Origin: Desulfovibrio sp. UBA4079
GTDB taxonomy: Bacteria > Desulfobacterota > Desulfovibrionia > Desulfovibrionales > Desulfovibrionaceae
NCBI GenBank assembly: GCA_002382645.1
Contig: DFYP01000059.1
Span: forward strand, 7,488-16,562
DNA length: 9,075 nucleotides
Direction: 5' to 3'
Shown here: positions 1 through 6,204 of the stretch, in pieces
Numbering within the stretch: position 1 is the stretch's first letter
How the letters are laid out: each line of letters starts with the position of its first letter
Notes under the pieces: model-generated
Databases searched by the model: none
What the model was told of the DNA's origin: nothing
Seen by the model: the letters and a program-made list of their open reading frames with translations, nothing else
Made by a program: the position numbers and the translations under genes

Positions 1-1631
1 CCCAGGGCCGCGTGGCGGCGGGGGGCCAGCTCCAGGCTCGGCGGGGTGAGCAGCTTCACCGCGCCGAAGATGTCCGAGGGCTCGGTGAAGATCCCGGCCG
101 CGTCCTGGGGCAGGGCGATGTCCTGGGTCCGGTGGAGCAGGGGGATGCCGCGCTCCGCGGCCCAGCCCGCCAGGGCCGCGTTCACCAGGATCATGAACTC
201 GCTGATGAGCAGCTCGGCCTTGGGATGGGGCTCCTTGAGCTCGATGCGCACGCGCACGTCCCGGCCGCTGCCCTCCAAAATCACCTCGGGCTCGGGCTTC
301 TGGATCACCGAGGCCCCGCGCTCCACGCGCCGGGCGATGCGCTTCTCGGCCAGGCGCAAGGCCAGGGCCAGGCGTTCGTCGCTCCCTTGGTCCAGGGCCT
401 CCTCGGCCGCGGCATAGGAGATGTTCCCGGCCACCTTCACCCAGGCGCAGCGCGGTTCCACGGAAGTGGGCAGGCCCTCGGGGTCCAGGACCATCTCCAT
501 CAGCAGGGCGGCCCGGGTCTGCCCGGCGCGCAGGCTGAACAGGTCCGTGCCCAGGCGCTCGGGCATCATGTGGCTGGTGCCCTCGGGCAGGTATAGGCTG
601 GTGGCCCGGTTGAACACGGCCTGGTCCAGGGGCGAGCCGAAGCTCCAGGTGGCGTTGGGCCGGGCCAGGGCGATCCAGAGCCGGAAGCCGCCGCCCGGTT
701 CGGCCGCGATGTGGAAGGCGTCGTCGATGTCCCGGGTGGTGGGCGCGTCGATGCTCACCAGGGGCAGGGGCTCGGGCTCCTGCCGTGCTGCTTCGAATGC
801 CTGGATTTGGCTTTCTATTTCACCGGCGAAGCCGGAGCTCCAGGCGTCGCCCCAGGCGTACCCGGCCTCGTCCAGAAGCTGGTTGTGGTGCGGCTCCACC
901 ACCTCCCAGGCCTCGGCCAGGAGCAGGGCCAGGTGCGGATGGTCGGGCAGGCCCTTGCGCAGGGAGTCCCAGAGCTTGGCCTCGGCCTCGTTGAGGTTCT
1001 TGGCCATGGCCGCGAACAGCAGGGCCTTGAGCCGCAGGGCGGTGTCCTGGTCCAGCTCGGGCAGGGCGGCCCGCCGTCCTCCGGATTTCTGGCGCTCCCA
1101 GAGGGCCTTGAACAGGGTCTGGCCGCCGCCCAGCAGGAGTTCGCGCTCGCGCGTCTCGGCCTGCTGGTGGAGCCGGGCCTCGACCTTGTCCGCGGGATAG
1201 ACCTCGAAGTCCGGGGGCTGGAACTTGAAATGGGTCTTGGCCGCCAGGAGCGCCCGGCCCATGGCCGCGATCTCGTCGGGCCCGGGCTTTTCCCAGACCA
1301 GCCCGGCGAACCACTGGGCCGGGGCGCGGTCCACCTCGCCCTGGGCCAGGTCCCAGATCTCCAGGGCCTGGACCTGGGCCTCCAGCTCCTCGCGGCGCCG
1401 ATGGTGCGCGGCCAGATGTTCGAGAATCTCCTGGCGGCTGGCCTGGGCCGGATGTTCCGGGCCGGACCAGGGCAGGACGCGGGAGGCGGCCAGGGCGGCC
1501 TCGCGCTTGGTGGCCGTGAGCAGGCGCAGGCGTCCGGAGGATTCCTCCAGGACCCAGGCCAGCTGCACGGCGTTGCCCTGCATGTATTCCACCACGCAGC
1601 CGGGCCGGAGAAAGCCGCTCACTTTGGTCAT
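1..1631 (-). CDS. RNB-domain (RNase II/R family) 3'-5' exoribonuclease, C-terminus cut by window edge
   Basis: Predicted RNA-degrading enzyme that removes nucleotides from RNA 3' ends in the cytoplasm. 543 residues are visible from the ATG at 1631 and the frame is still open at base 1. Residues 5-55 look like the small beta-barrel found at the front of cyanobacterial/Deinococcus-type RNase II proteins. A mostly helical stretch follows to about 285, and the RNB domain starts near 290. The family's four metal-binding aspartates are present with exact spacing: D295, D301, D303 and D304 in SIDAPTTRDIDDA. Downstream, NRATSLYLPE (341-350) and SEFMILVNAALAGW (477-490) are typical RNB blocks. The catalytic arginine region and any S1 domain lie beyond the edge. 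It starts 17 bases after the AICAR transformylase stop, so the two are probably co-transcribed; the ribosome site is weak. Family assignment is firm, the exact substrate unknown. Confidence 0.9.
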   Translation of the reverse strand, partial: MTKVSGFLRPGCVVEYMQGNAVQLAWVLEESSGRLRLLTATKREAALAASRVLPWSGPEHPAQASRQEILEHLAAHHRRREELEAQVQALEIWDLAQGEVDRAPAQWFAGLVWEKPGPDEIAAMGRALLAAKTHFKFQPPDFEVYPADKVEARLHQQAETRERELLLGGGQTLFKALWERQKSGGRRAALPELDQDTALRLKALLFAAMAKNLNEAEAKLWDSLRKGLPDHPHLALLLAEAWEVVEPHHNQLLDEAGYAWGDAWSSGFAGEIESQIQAFEAARQEPEPLPLVSIDAPTTRDIDDAFHIAAEPGGGFRLWIALARPNATWSFGSPLDQAVFNRATSLYLPEGTSHMMPERLGTDLFSLRAGQTRAALLMEMVLDPEGLPTSVEPRCAWVKVAGNISYAAAEEALDQGSDERLALALRLAEKRIARRVERGASVIQKPEPEVILEGSGRDVRVRIELKEPHPKAELLISEFMILVNAALAGWAAERGIPLLHRTQDIALPQDAAGIFTEPSDIFGAVKLLTPPSLELAPRRHAAL

Positions 1632-1648
1632 CTGTGCCTGCGCCGCGC

Positions 1649-2923
1649 CTAGTGCCGGAACGAGCGCTGCCCGGTGAAGACCATGGCCACCTGGGGGCTG
1701 GCCTGGTTCACGGCCTGGATCACCTCGAAGTCGCGGATGGAGCCGCCGGGCTGGGCAATGGCCGTGACGCCCTGGGCGATGAGCAGGTCCACGCCGTCGC
1801 GGAACGGGAAGAAGCCGTCGGACACGGCCACCGAGCCGGGCAGGCCGCCGCGGGCCTCCAGGGCGCGGCCCCGGATGTCCTCGAGCTTGGCGGAGAGCGC
1901 CTTGTCCTCGCGGGCCTTGAGTTCGAGTTCGTAGATGGACAGGTTCAGCTCGCGGAAGGAGAGCAGGTCCGCGTACTTGGTGCGGGCCTTGGCAATGGTC
2001 AGGTCCACGCAGCCCACGCGGTCCTGCTCGCCGGTGCCGATGGCCGTGGTCACGCCGTCGCGCACCAGGAGGATGGAGTTGGAGGTCACCCCGGCCTCCA
2101 CGGCCCAGGCGAACAGCAGGTCCTCGGCCTCCTGCTTCGTGGGCTTGCGGGCAGCAAAGGTGTTGCCGTCCTTCTCGGCCGTGGCCGGGAGGAAGTCCGC
2201 GGCCGAGAGGATCCGGTTGCGGAACGAGAACTGGAGCACGAGCCCGCCGTCCATGAGCGACTTCACGTCCAGGAACGGCTCGCGGGAGAGTTTCGCCAGC
2301 TCCGCGATGCCCGGGATGCGCAGGATGCGCAGGTTCTTGCGGCGCTTGAGGATGTCCACGGCGCCGTCCTCGTAGTCCGGGGCCGCCACCACCTCGAAGT
2401 AGGCCGAGTCGATGAGCTCGGCCGTGGCCTTGTCCAGGCTGCGGTTGAGCACGATGGCCCCGCCGAAGGCCGCGATGCGGTCCGACTGGAAGGCCCGGTC
2501 CAGGGCCGCTGCCGGGCCCTCGTCGGTCCAGGCCGCGCCGCAGGGGTTGTTGTGCTTGAGGATCACGGCCGCGGGCCTGGCCGAAAGGTACTGGAGGATG
2601 TTCAGGCCGTTGTCCACGTCGGTCAGGTTGATCTTGCCCGGGTGCTTGCCGGACTGGATCATCTGGGCCTCGGTCAGGGCCGAGACCAGGCCCTTGCCCG
2701 GACCCCGGAAGGCCACTCCGCCCACCTCGATGCCGCCGCCCACCAGCTCGTAGAGGGCCGCGGGCTGGTCCGGGTTCTCGCCGTAGCGCAGGCCCAGGGT
2801 CTCGCCGCCGATGTCCCAGGTGCGCTTGCGGAAGACCAGCTCCTGGCCGCCGAGGCGTAGGGTCAGGTCCCCGGGAAAGGGGTCCTGCTGCAGGGTGGAG
2901 TACATTTTTTTCAGGTCGCTCAT
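1649..2923 (-). CDS. purH: Stand-alone AICAR transformylase (PurH C-terminal domain type)
   Basis: Predicted to transfer a formyl group from 10-formyl-tetrahydrofolate to AICAR, giving FAICAR, the next-to-last step of IMP synthesis in the cytoplasm. At 424 residues it contains only the transformylase part. The N-terminal MGS-like IMP cyclohydrolase domain of ordinary PurH (about 520 residues in total) is absent. Visible family motifs are RYGENPDQ (46-53), KHNNPCG (123-129, holding the catalytic Lys-His pair K123/H124), TAIGTGEQDRV (293-303) and QPGGSIRD (391-398), ending in QRSFRH. The ATG at 2923 is chosen because GGAG lies six bases upstream and a good promoter lies beyond it; the frame stays open further upstream only because the DNA is GC-rich. 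A cyclohydrolase must be encoded elsewhere. The call is secure for the transformylase; the symbol purH is used loosely. Confidence 0.92.
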   Translation of the reverse strand: MSDLKKMYSTLQQDPFPGDLTLRLGGQELVFRKRTWDIGGETLGLRYGENPDQPAALYELVGGGIEVGGVAFRGPGKGLVSALTEAQMIQSGKHPGKINLTDVDNGLNILQYLSARPAAVILKHNNPCGAAWTDEGPAAALDRAFQSDRIAAFGGAIVLNRSLDKATAELIDSAYFEVVAAPDYEDGAVDILKRRKNLRILRIPGIAELAKLSREPFLDVKSLMDGGLVLQFSFRNRILSAADFLPATAEKDGNTFAARKPTKQEAEDLLFAWAVEAGVTSNSILLVRDGVTTAIGTGEQDRVGCVDLTIAKARTKYADLLSFRELNLSIYELELKAREDKALSAKLEDIRGRALEARGGLPGSVAVSDGFFPFRDGVDLLIAQGVTAIAQPGGSIRDFEVIQAVNQASPQVAMVFTGQRSFRH

Positions 2924-2956
2924 GGGCTGCTCCGGGTTGTCCGATGTGGGGAGGAG

Positions 2957-2985
2957 TACATAGCACAGCCTTCCTGCGCGGGCAA
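2957..2985 (-). promoter_or_regulatory. Candidate sigma70 promoter for the AICAR transformylase operon
   Basis: Read on the minus strand, TTGCCC (2985-2980) and TATGTA (2962-2957) are separated by 17 bases, with TGC just before the -10 box as in extended -10 promoters. Transcription would begin about 26 bases before the ATG at 2923. It lies in the short divergent region. Inferred from pattern only. Confidence 0.4.
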
Positions 2986-3020
2986 ACCCGGACCGTCCGG
3001 CGGACCCGGGCAGATAGTCG

Positions 3021-3049
3021 TTGGCGGACCGCGGTCTTTCTGGTATGGG
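3021..3049 (+). promoter_or_regulatory. Candidate sigma70 promoter for the small gene and purA
   Basis: TTGGCG (3021-3026) and TATGGG (3044-3049) are 17 bases apart, with TGG preceding the -10 box (extended -10 style). It is the only reasonable pair I see upstream of the ATG at 3095 and is divergent from the candidate promoter for the minus-strand operon. Pattern-based inference. Confidence 0.35.
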
Positions 3050-3094
3050 GGAGTCGGCATTGCGCCGAATTTCCAGGAGGACCAAGGCAGGGAC

Positions 3095-3484
3095 ATGTCC
3101 GAGAGCTACATGGAGCGGGCGCTTTTGAAGATCGCCCGGCAGATCAACGCCTATGACGAGGCCTCGCTCATGGATCTCTGGGAGAAGTACGCCGAGATCG
3201 TCCGGCGCTTCGAGCCCACCAAGCGCTGGGAAGAGGCCGCCCTGCTGTTCGGCGTGATCCAGGGGATGCGGCTCAAGAACCAGTTGTTCAACTACAACTG
3301 GGCCCTGTCGCGACGCCCCGAGGAACCCGGCAGCATCGACCTGGCCGCACTCACGGCCCCGCCGCGGGCGTCCAAGGCCTCCGGCAAGGACGCCCCGGGC
3401 ACGCCGGACGGCAAGCCCGGTCCGGACAAGCCCCAGGCCCCCAAGCCGGGCAAGGTCCTCAAGCTGCAACCCAAGAAGAAGTAG
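3095..3484 (+). CDS. Small conserved-looking protein of unknown function upstream of purA
   Basis: I do not recognise a named family. The 129-residue product has two parts. Residues 1-75 are rich in Leu, Ala, Glu, Arg and aromatic residues and look helical and folded (KIARQINAYDEASLMDLWEK, then RRFEPTKRWEEAALLFGVIQ). Residues 85-129 are a Pro/Lys/Gly/Ala tail, strongly basic at the end (KLQPKKK) and probably disordered. There is no signal peptide or membrane segment, so it is probably cytoplasmic; the basic tail could bind nucleic acid or an acidic partner (inference). AGGAGG lies at 3075-3080, rather far (14 bases) from the ATG at 3095; a weaker AAGG at 3084-3087 is better placed. No in-frame start lies upstream. 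My recollection is that Desulfovibrio genomes carry such a gene between the AICAR transformylase gene and purA; this is unverified. G/C at nearly all third codon positions supports it being a real gene. Confidence 0.75.
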   Translation: MSESYMERALLKIARQINAYDEASLMDLWEKYAEIVRRFEPTKRWEEAALLFGVIQGMRLKNQLFNYNWALSRRPEEPGSIDLAALTAPPRASKASGKDAPGTPDGKPGPDKPQAPKPGKVLKLQPKKK

Positions 3485-3509
3485 GCCGAACGGGCCACGG
3501 AACCGGAAC

Positions 3510-3526
3510 GGGGGAGCCCCTCCCCC
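3510..3526 (+). terminator. GC hairpin between the small gene and purA
   Basis: A perfect 7-base-pair stem, GGGGGAG (3510-3516) against CTCCCCC (3520-3526), with a three-base CCC loop, starts 25 bases after the stop codon at 3484. No T-run follows, so it is not a classical intrinsic terminator. It may attenuate read-through or stabilise the upstream mRNA end. Confidence 0.4.
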
Positions 3527-3531
3527 TGTCC

Positions 3532-3551
3532 GCGGGCGGTATCGCGCCCGC
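3532..3551 (+). other. Second GC hairpin, just upstream of the purA ribosome site
   Basis: Arms GCGGGCG (3532-3538) and CGCCCGC (3545-3551) enclose a six-base loop, and the stem ends four bases before the GAGGAG ribosome site. It directly follows the hairpin at 3510-3526. Its position suggests a possible effect on purA translation, but this is inference; GC-rich DNA makes such stems by chance fairly often. Confidence 0.3.
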
Positions 3552-3554
3552 CGC

Positions 3555-3560
3555 GAGGAG
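3555..3560 (+). promoter_or_regulatory. Shine-Dalgarno site of purA
   Basis: GAGGAG lies eight bases before the ATG at 3569. It fixes the purA start and is the last clearly bacterial-style signal before the composition changes. Confidence 0.6.
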
Positions 3561-3640
3561 CGAAGCCAATGTCGAATATCGTCGTGTTCGGATCCCAGTG
3601 GGGAGACGAGGGCAAGGGCAAGATCACTGATTACGAGGCC
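3560..3640. other. Probable junction between bacterial and archaeal DNA
   Basis: Upstream genes have near-saturated G/C third positions, sigma70-like promoters and Desulfovibrio-like content. Downstream genes have mixed third positions, TATA boxes and archaeal-type proteins. The change falls close to the purA start, whose GDEGKGK-coding stretch (3602-3622) is among the most conserved parts of the gene. A shared stretch there would let an assembler, or homologous recombination, join two purA genes in frame. The exact base cannot be fixed by eye. Confidence 0.6.
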
Positions 3641-4858
3641 GGACGCGCCGATATGGTGGTCCGATACCAGGGCGGTTCCAACGCCGGCCACACCATCAAG
3701 GTGGGCGATGAGATATTCGCCCTTCACATACTTCCTTCTGGCATCGTCCGCAATGACGTGACGAACGTCATCGGCAACGGTGTGATCGTCGACCTGCTTT
3801 CCTTGGACAGGGAGATCGCCGAGTTGGAATCGGGCGGACGCTCCGTCGCAGGACTCAAGATATCCGACCGGGCGAACGTCATTCTCAACTGGCATAGACT
3901 TTTAGATGGAGCCGAGGAGAGGCTGAGGGGAAGCAAGACCGTGGGAACCACCGGAAAGGGCATCGGGCCGTGCTATTCGGACAAGATCGCCCGATCAGGC
4001 ATCCGCATGGGCGACCTGCTGGACCCTGAGCTTTTGGAAGAGCGCCTGGACACCATCATGCCCATGAAGCTCAAGGTCATGGAGATCCTCGGCGTACGTC
4101 TGGCTCAGAACAAGGACGAACTGTTCAAGGAGCTGCTGGCCTACGGCCGGAAGTACGAGAAGTTCATCACCGACACGTCGGTCCTGGTCAACGACGCTCT
4201 GAACGAAGGGAAGAACGTGCTGTTCGAAGGCGCTCAAGGTACCATGCTGGACATTGACCACGGAACCTATCCCTTCGTGACATCGTCCAACTGCGTGGCC
4301 GGGGCGATATGCACCGGCTCCGGGGTCGGCCCGAAGCGGGTGGACGAGATCATGGGTGTTCTAAAAGCATACACCACCCGCGTGGGGGCTGGTCCTTTCC
4401 CGACCGAGCTGAAGGACTCCACTGGCGAGATGCTCATGAACGTGGGCGGTGAGTTCGGGACCACCACCGGACGCGCTCGCCGCTGCGGCTGGCTCGACCT
4501 TCTGGTCGTTGAGCACGCCGCTCGTCTGAACGGCCTGACCCAGTTCGCCGTGACGAAGTTGGACGTCATGAACGACCTGAGGACGGTGAAGGCAGCGGTC
4601 GCCTACGAGATAGACGGCAAGAAGGTCCATCACTTCCCTGGCAACTTCAAGATGCTGGAACGTGCCGTCCCGGTCTACGAGGAACTGGACGGCTGGAAGG
4701 GCTGGAAGCCGGAAGAGACCATGGAGATCGTCCGCGGCGGATTCGACGCTCTGCCGAAGGAGATGCGCCAATATATCGGTTACATCGAGAAGCGCTCCAA
4801 GGTGCCGGCCAGGATCATCAGCATCGGCAAGGGCAGGGAAGAGACCATCCGACGTTGA
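3569..4858 (+). CDS. purA: Adenylosuccinate synthetase
   Basis: Joins IMP and aspartate using GTP to form adenylosuccinate, the committed step to AMP, in the cytoplasm. The 429-residue product is full length (E. coli enzyme 432). Landmarks in order: GDEGKGK (12-18) with catalytic D13; SNAGHT (37-42) with catalytic H41; GTTGKGIGP (126-134); EGAQGTMLDIDHGTYPFVTS (220-239); TTTGRARRCGWLD (298-310), the aspartate/IMP loop; and TKLDV (329-333), guanine recognition. All key residues are present. From about codon 20 onward, codon use (ATA, CTT, AGA, TTA) and protein flavour look archaeal, whereas the upstream leader, ribosome site and neighbour look bacterial. No archaeal TATA box lies upstream. The gene may therefore be a composite: a bacterial 5' end joined in frame to an archaeal body. 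After GDEGKGKI the segment TDYEAGRAD differs from the usual DLLAE or DYLAE. Function is certain; single-organism origin is doubtful. Confidence 0.95.
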   Translation: MSNIVVFGSQWGDEGKGKITDYEAGRADMVVRYQGGSNAGHTIKVGDEIFALHILPSGIVRNDVTNVIGNGVIVDLLSLDREIAELESGGRSVAGLKISDRANVILNWHRLLDGAEERLRGSKTVGTTGKGIGPCYSDKIARSGIRMGDLLDPELLEERLDTIMPMKLKVMEILGVRLAQNKDELFKELLAYGRKYEKFITDTSVLVNDALNEGKNVLFEGAQGTMLDIDHGTYPFVTSSNCVAGAICTGSGVGPKRVDEIMGVLKAYTTRVGAGPFPTELKDSTGEMLMNVGGEFGTTTGRARRCGWLDLLVVEHAARLNGLTQFAVTKLDVMNDLRTVKAAVAYEIDGKKVHHFPGNFKMLERAVPVYEELDGWKGWKPEETMEIVRGGFDALPKEMRQYIGYIEKRSKVPARIISIGKGREETIRR

Positions 4859-4889
4859 TATTGACCCTTTAACCGGCACGACCGCTTGA

Positions 4890-4897
4890 TTTATAAT
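4890..4897 (+). promoter_or_regulatory. Archaeal TATA box for the small membrane protein gene
   Basis: TTTATAAT, within a longer A/T run to 4900, stands out from the surrounding GC-rich DNA. Its centre lies about 20 bases before the ATG at 4913 and about 25 before the GTG at 4919, which would fit a leaderless transcript starting at either codon. Confidence 0.55.
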
Positions 4898-4912
4898 TTA
4901 TCGCGTTCTTCG

Positions 4913-5476
4913 ATGAGCGTGAAACACCGGGCCGCTGCGGCAATCTTGCTTTTCATTATTGGTATGTTGCTGATATCGTTAGCGCTGCCATCAGCGCTTG
5001 CCGGGCAGCTCGATCTTGATGTGGTCATCGCACAAGATAGGCTCGACCTGAGAGAGAACGAAGATGAGGAGGAAGGAGGTTTTCACGTTCCCTTGTTCGC
5101 CCTCGCCACCTTCTTTGGCCTATTGGCAGCGGTGACCGGAGTCAAGAACTCCTCCTATAGATGGTTGAGAAAACTAGTGCCCCTGGACATTCCAAGAAAG
5201 CTGCATCGATATTCCAGCATCGCCTGCTGGACCTTGTTCATGGTGACCTTTTTAATTTGGGCGCCCACCTATTATTCGGACCGTGGGCGGATATTCCATA
5301 CCCTGCACGGAATGCTGGCCCTGTCCACATGTATGTTTGCCGTGGCGAGCATATTGAGTGGCGCAGGCATGCTGCGTAACGTTAGGAGATGGAGGCTGGT
5401 CCATCTCGTCCTTAGCAACATGGCCTTCCTCCTCCTGGTCCTTACCGATCTAACCGGCATCGCCTTAGAGGATTGA
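4913..5476 (+). CDS. Small four-helix membrane protein, candidate b-type cytochrome
   Basis: 187 residues, no family recognised with certainty. Residues 7-30 form a signal peptide ending in a cleavage-like ALA-GQ site. An acidic stretch (45-54, ENEDEEE) then faces outside. Four membrane helices follow at about 58-76, 100-118, 130-151 and 163-183. The loops KNSSYRWLRKL to PRKLHR (78-99) and RNVRRWR (155-161) are basic, placing them inside. A histidine sits at the start of each helix: H58, H98, H129/H132 and H164. With this topology H58 and H132 lie near the outer face and H98 and H164 near the inner face, the arrangement expected for two b hemes as in cytochrome b561-like electron carriers. 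No CXXCH motif is present. The ATG at 4913 is chosen over TTG 4886, which lies upstream of the TATA box; GTG 4919 is an alternative. It is on the same strand as purA with its own promoter, and convergent with the zinc-ribbon gene. The cytochrome role is inference. Confidence 0.75.
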   Translation: MSVKHRAAAAILLFIIGMLLISLALPSALAGQLDLDVVIAQDRLDLRENEDEEEGGFHVPLFALATFFGLLAAVTGVKNSSYRWLRKLVPLDIPRKLHRYSSIACWTLFMVTFLIWAPTYYSDRGRIFHTLHGMLALSTCMFAVASILSGAGMLRNVRRWRLVHLVLSNMAFLLLVLTDLTGIALED

Positions 5477-5525
5477 AAAAAGGAAAGGGGAAACGGTTTA
5501 TACATCGCTCAGGGCGTGGGGGCGT

Positions 5526-6146
5526 TCACTTGAGGATACCCATGCGCAGAGCGCCAGCGGCGAGCAGGACGAATCCGCCGGTGAAGATCTCGGGGCCGTA
5601 GGTACCGTAGTTAGCGGTGTTCGCGAAGGTGACGACCAGGCCCCAGACTATGAACACCAGCGCCAGTATGAGCACCAGCATGTCCTTGATCTCACCGAGC
5701 TGCTTCAGCAGGGCGGGCATGAGCACGTCCATGAACAGCAGGAGGGCGCCCACCAGGCAGACAATGCCGAGGATGACGATCCCGGCTGGCACACCAGTGC
5801 CTATCCATGCGAAGTTGCCGAAGGCGCCGTCCAGCAGGAAGACGCCGGAGATGATCATCAGTATCTCGGCCAGGTCGACCTTCTTGACGGTCGGTACCCG
5901 CTTCGGCGGCATCGGAGGCTGCTGGTAGTAGCCACCCTGCGGCGGGGCGTAGTATCCGCCCTGCGGGGCAGGCTGCGGTTGCTGGTCCCCGTACTGCTGA
6001 GGGGGCTGCTGGTACTGCGGCTGTTCCTGGTTGCCCTGCGGCTGCGGCGGGGGTTGCTGATACCCCATCTGCAGCGGCGCATTGCACCTCGGGCAGTTGG
6101 CGGTGTTGTCCGCTATGTAATCCAATCCACAATTATTACATCTCAA
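5526..6146 (-). CDS. Zinc-ribbon, Q/P/Y-rich linker, four-helix membrane protein
   Basis: 206 residues; function unknown. The N-terminus is a zinc ribbon with C3-x2-C6 and C18-x2-C21. Residues 27-82 are a low-complexity Gln/Pro/Tyr/Gly linker containing a repeated QGGYY motif (62-66 and 70-74). Four hydrophobic helices follow at about 93-109, 118-140, 155-175 and 186-204. With no signal peptide, the zinc ribbon is most likely cytoplasmic and tethered to the membrane by the linker. Similar zinc-ribbon plus membrane-helix proteins are common and poorly characterised in archaea, especially Thermoplasmata and methanogens; zinc ribbons of this type may bind protein or nucleic acid. The start is a TTG at 6146: GGAGG sits seven bases upstream, and the nearby ATG triplets are out of frame. 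Its stop lies 49 bases from the convergent membrane-protein gene. Coding is secure, role unknown. Confidence 0.8.
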   Translation of the reverse strand: MRCNNCGLDYIADNTANCPRCNAPLQMGYQQPPPQPQGNQEQPQYQQPPQQYGDQQPQPAPQGGYYAPPQGGYYQQPPMPPKRVPTVKKVDLAEILMIISGVFLLDGAFGNFAWIGTGVPAGIVILGIVCLVGALLLFMDVLMPALLKQLGEIKDMLVLILALVFIVWGLVVTFANTANYGTYGPEIFTGGFVLLAAGALRMGILK

Positions 6147-6153
6147 GAGGAAT

Positions 6154-6158
6154 CCTCC
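6154..6158 (-). promoter_or_regulatory. Shine-Dalgarno site deciding a TTG start
   Basis: On the minus strand GGAGG lies seven bases before the TTG at 6146. The ATG at 6141 is out of frame, and the one overlapping GGAGG runs into a stop within six codons, so this site supports the TTG initiation that includes the first zinc-ribbon cysteine. Confidence 0.55.
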
Positions 6159-6184
6159 ATCTTTAGCGCCAAAAGGAGGTCTGG

Positions 6185-6192
6185 ATTATAAA
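6185..6192 (-). promoter_or_regulatory. Archaeal TATA box for the zinc-ribbon gene
   Basis: TTTATAAT on the minus strand. A start about 26 bases downstream (near 6163) gives a short leader of about 17 bases that contains the GGAGG site, so this gene would have a leadered mRNA, unlike the ubiD-type gene and gltX. Confidence 0.5.
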
Positions 6193-6204
6193 TGATTTAT
6201 TCAA

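Noticed and set aside
12..1652. Long plus-strand frames opposite the ribonuclease
   Set aside because: Repetitive Gly/Leu/Gln/Ala or Arg/Ser-rich translations with no motifs. They are shadows of the minus-strand RNB gene, whose catalytic aspartates are clear.
1634..2860. 408-residue plus-strand frame opposite the AICAR transformylase
   Set aside because: Antisense shadow of a gene with intact motifs on the minus strand; low-complexity translation.
2924..3895. Upstream extension of the AICAR transformylase frame to 748 residues
   Set aside because: The frame is open only because of GC-rich antisense DNA. It runs antisense to the small gene and purA, shows no family motif, and the ATG at 2923 has a ribosome site and promoter.
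4886..4912. TTG start nine codons upstream for the membrane protein
   Set aside because: It would place the start codon upstream of the TATA box and add IYNLSRSS in front of a good signal peptide.
5477..5525. Transcription terminator between the convergent genes
   Set aside because: No stem-loop or T-run found on either strand; only an A/G-rich stretch and a TTTATA word with no gene positioned to use it.
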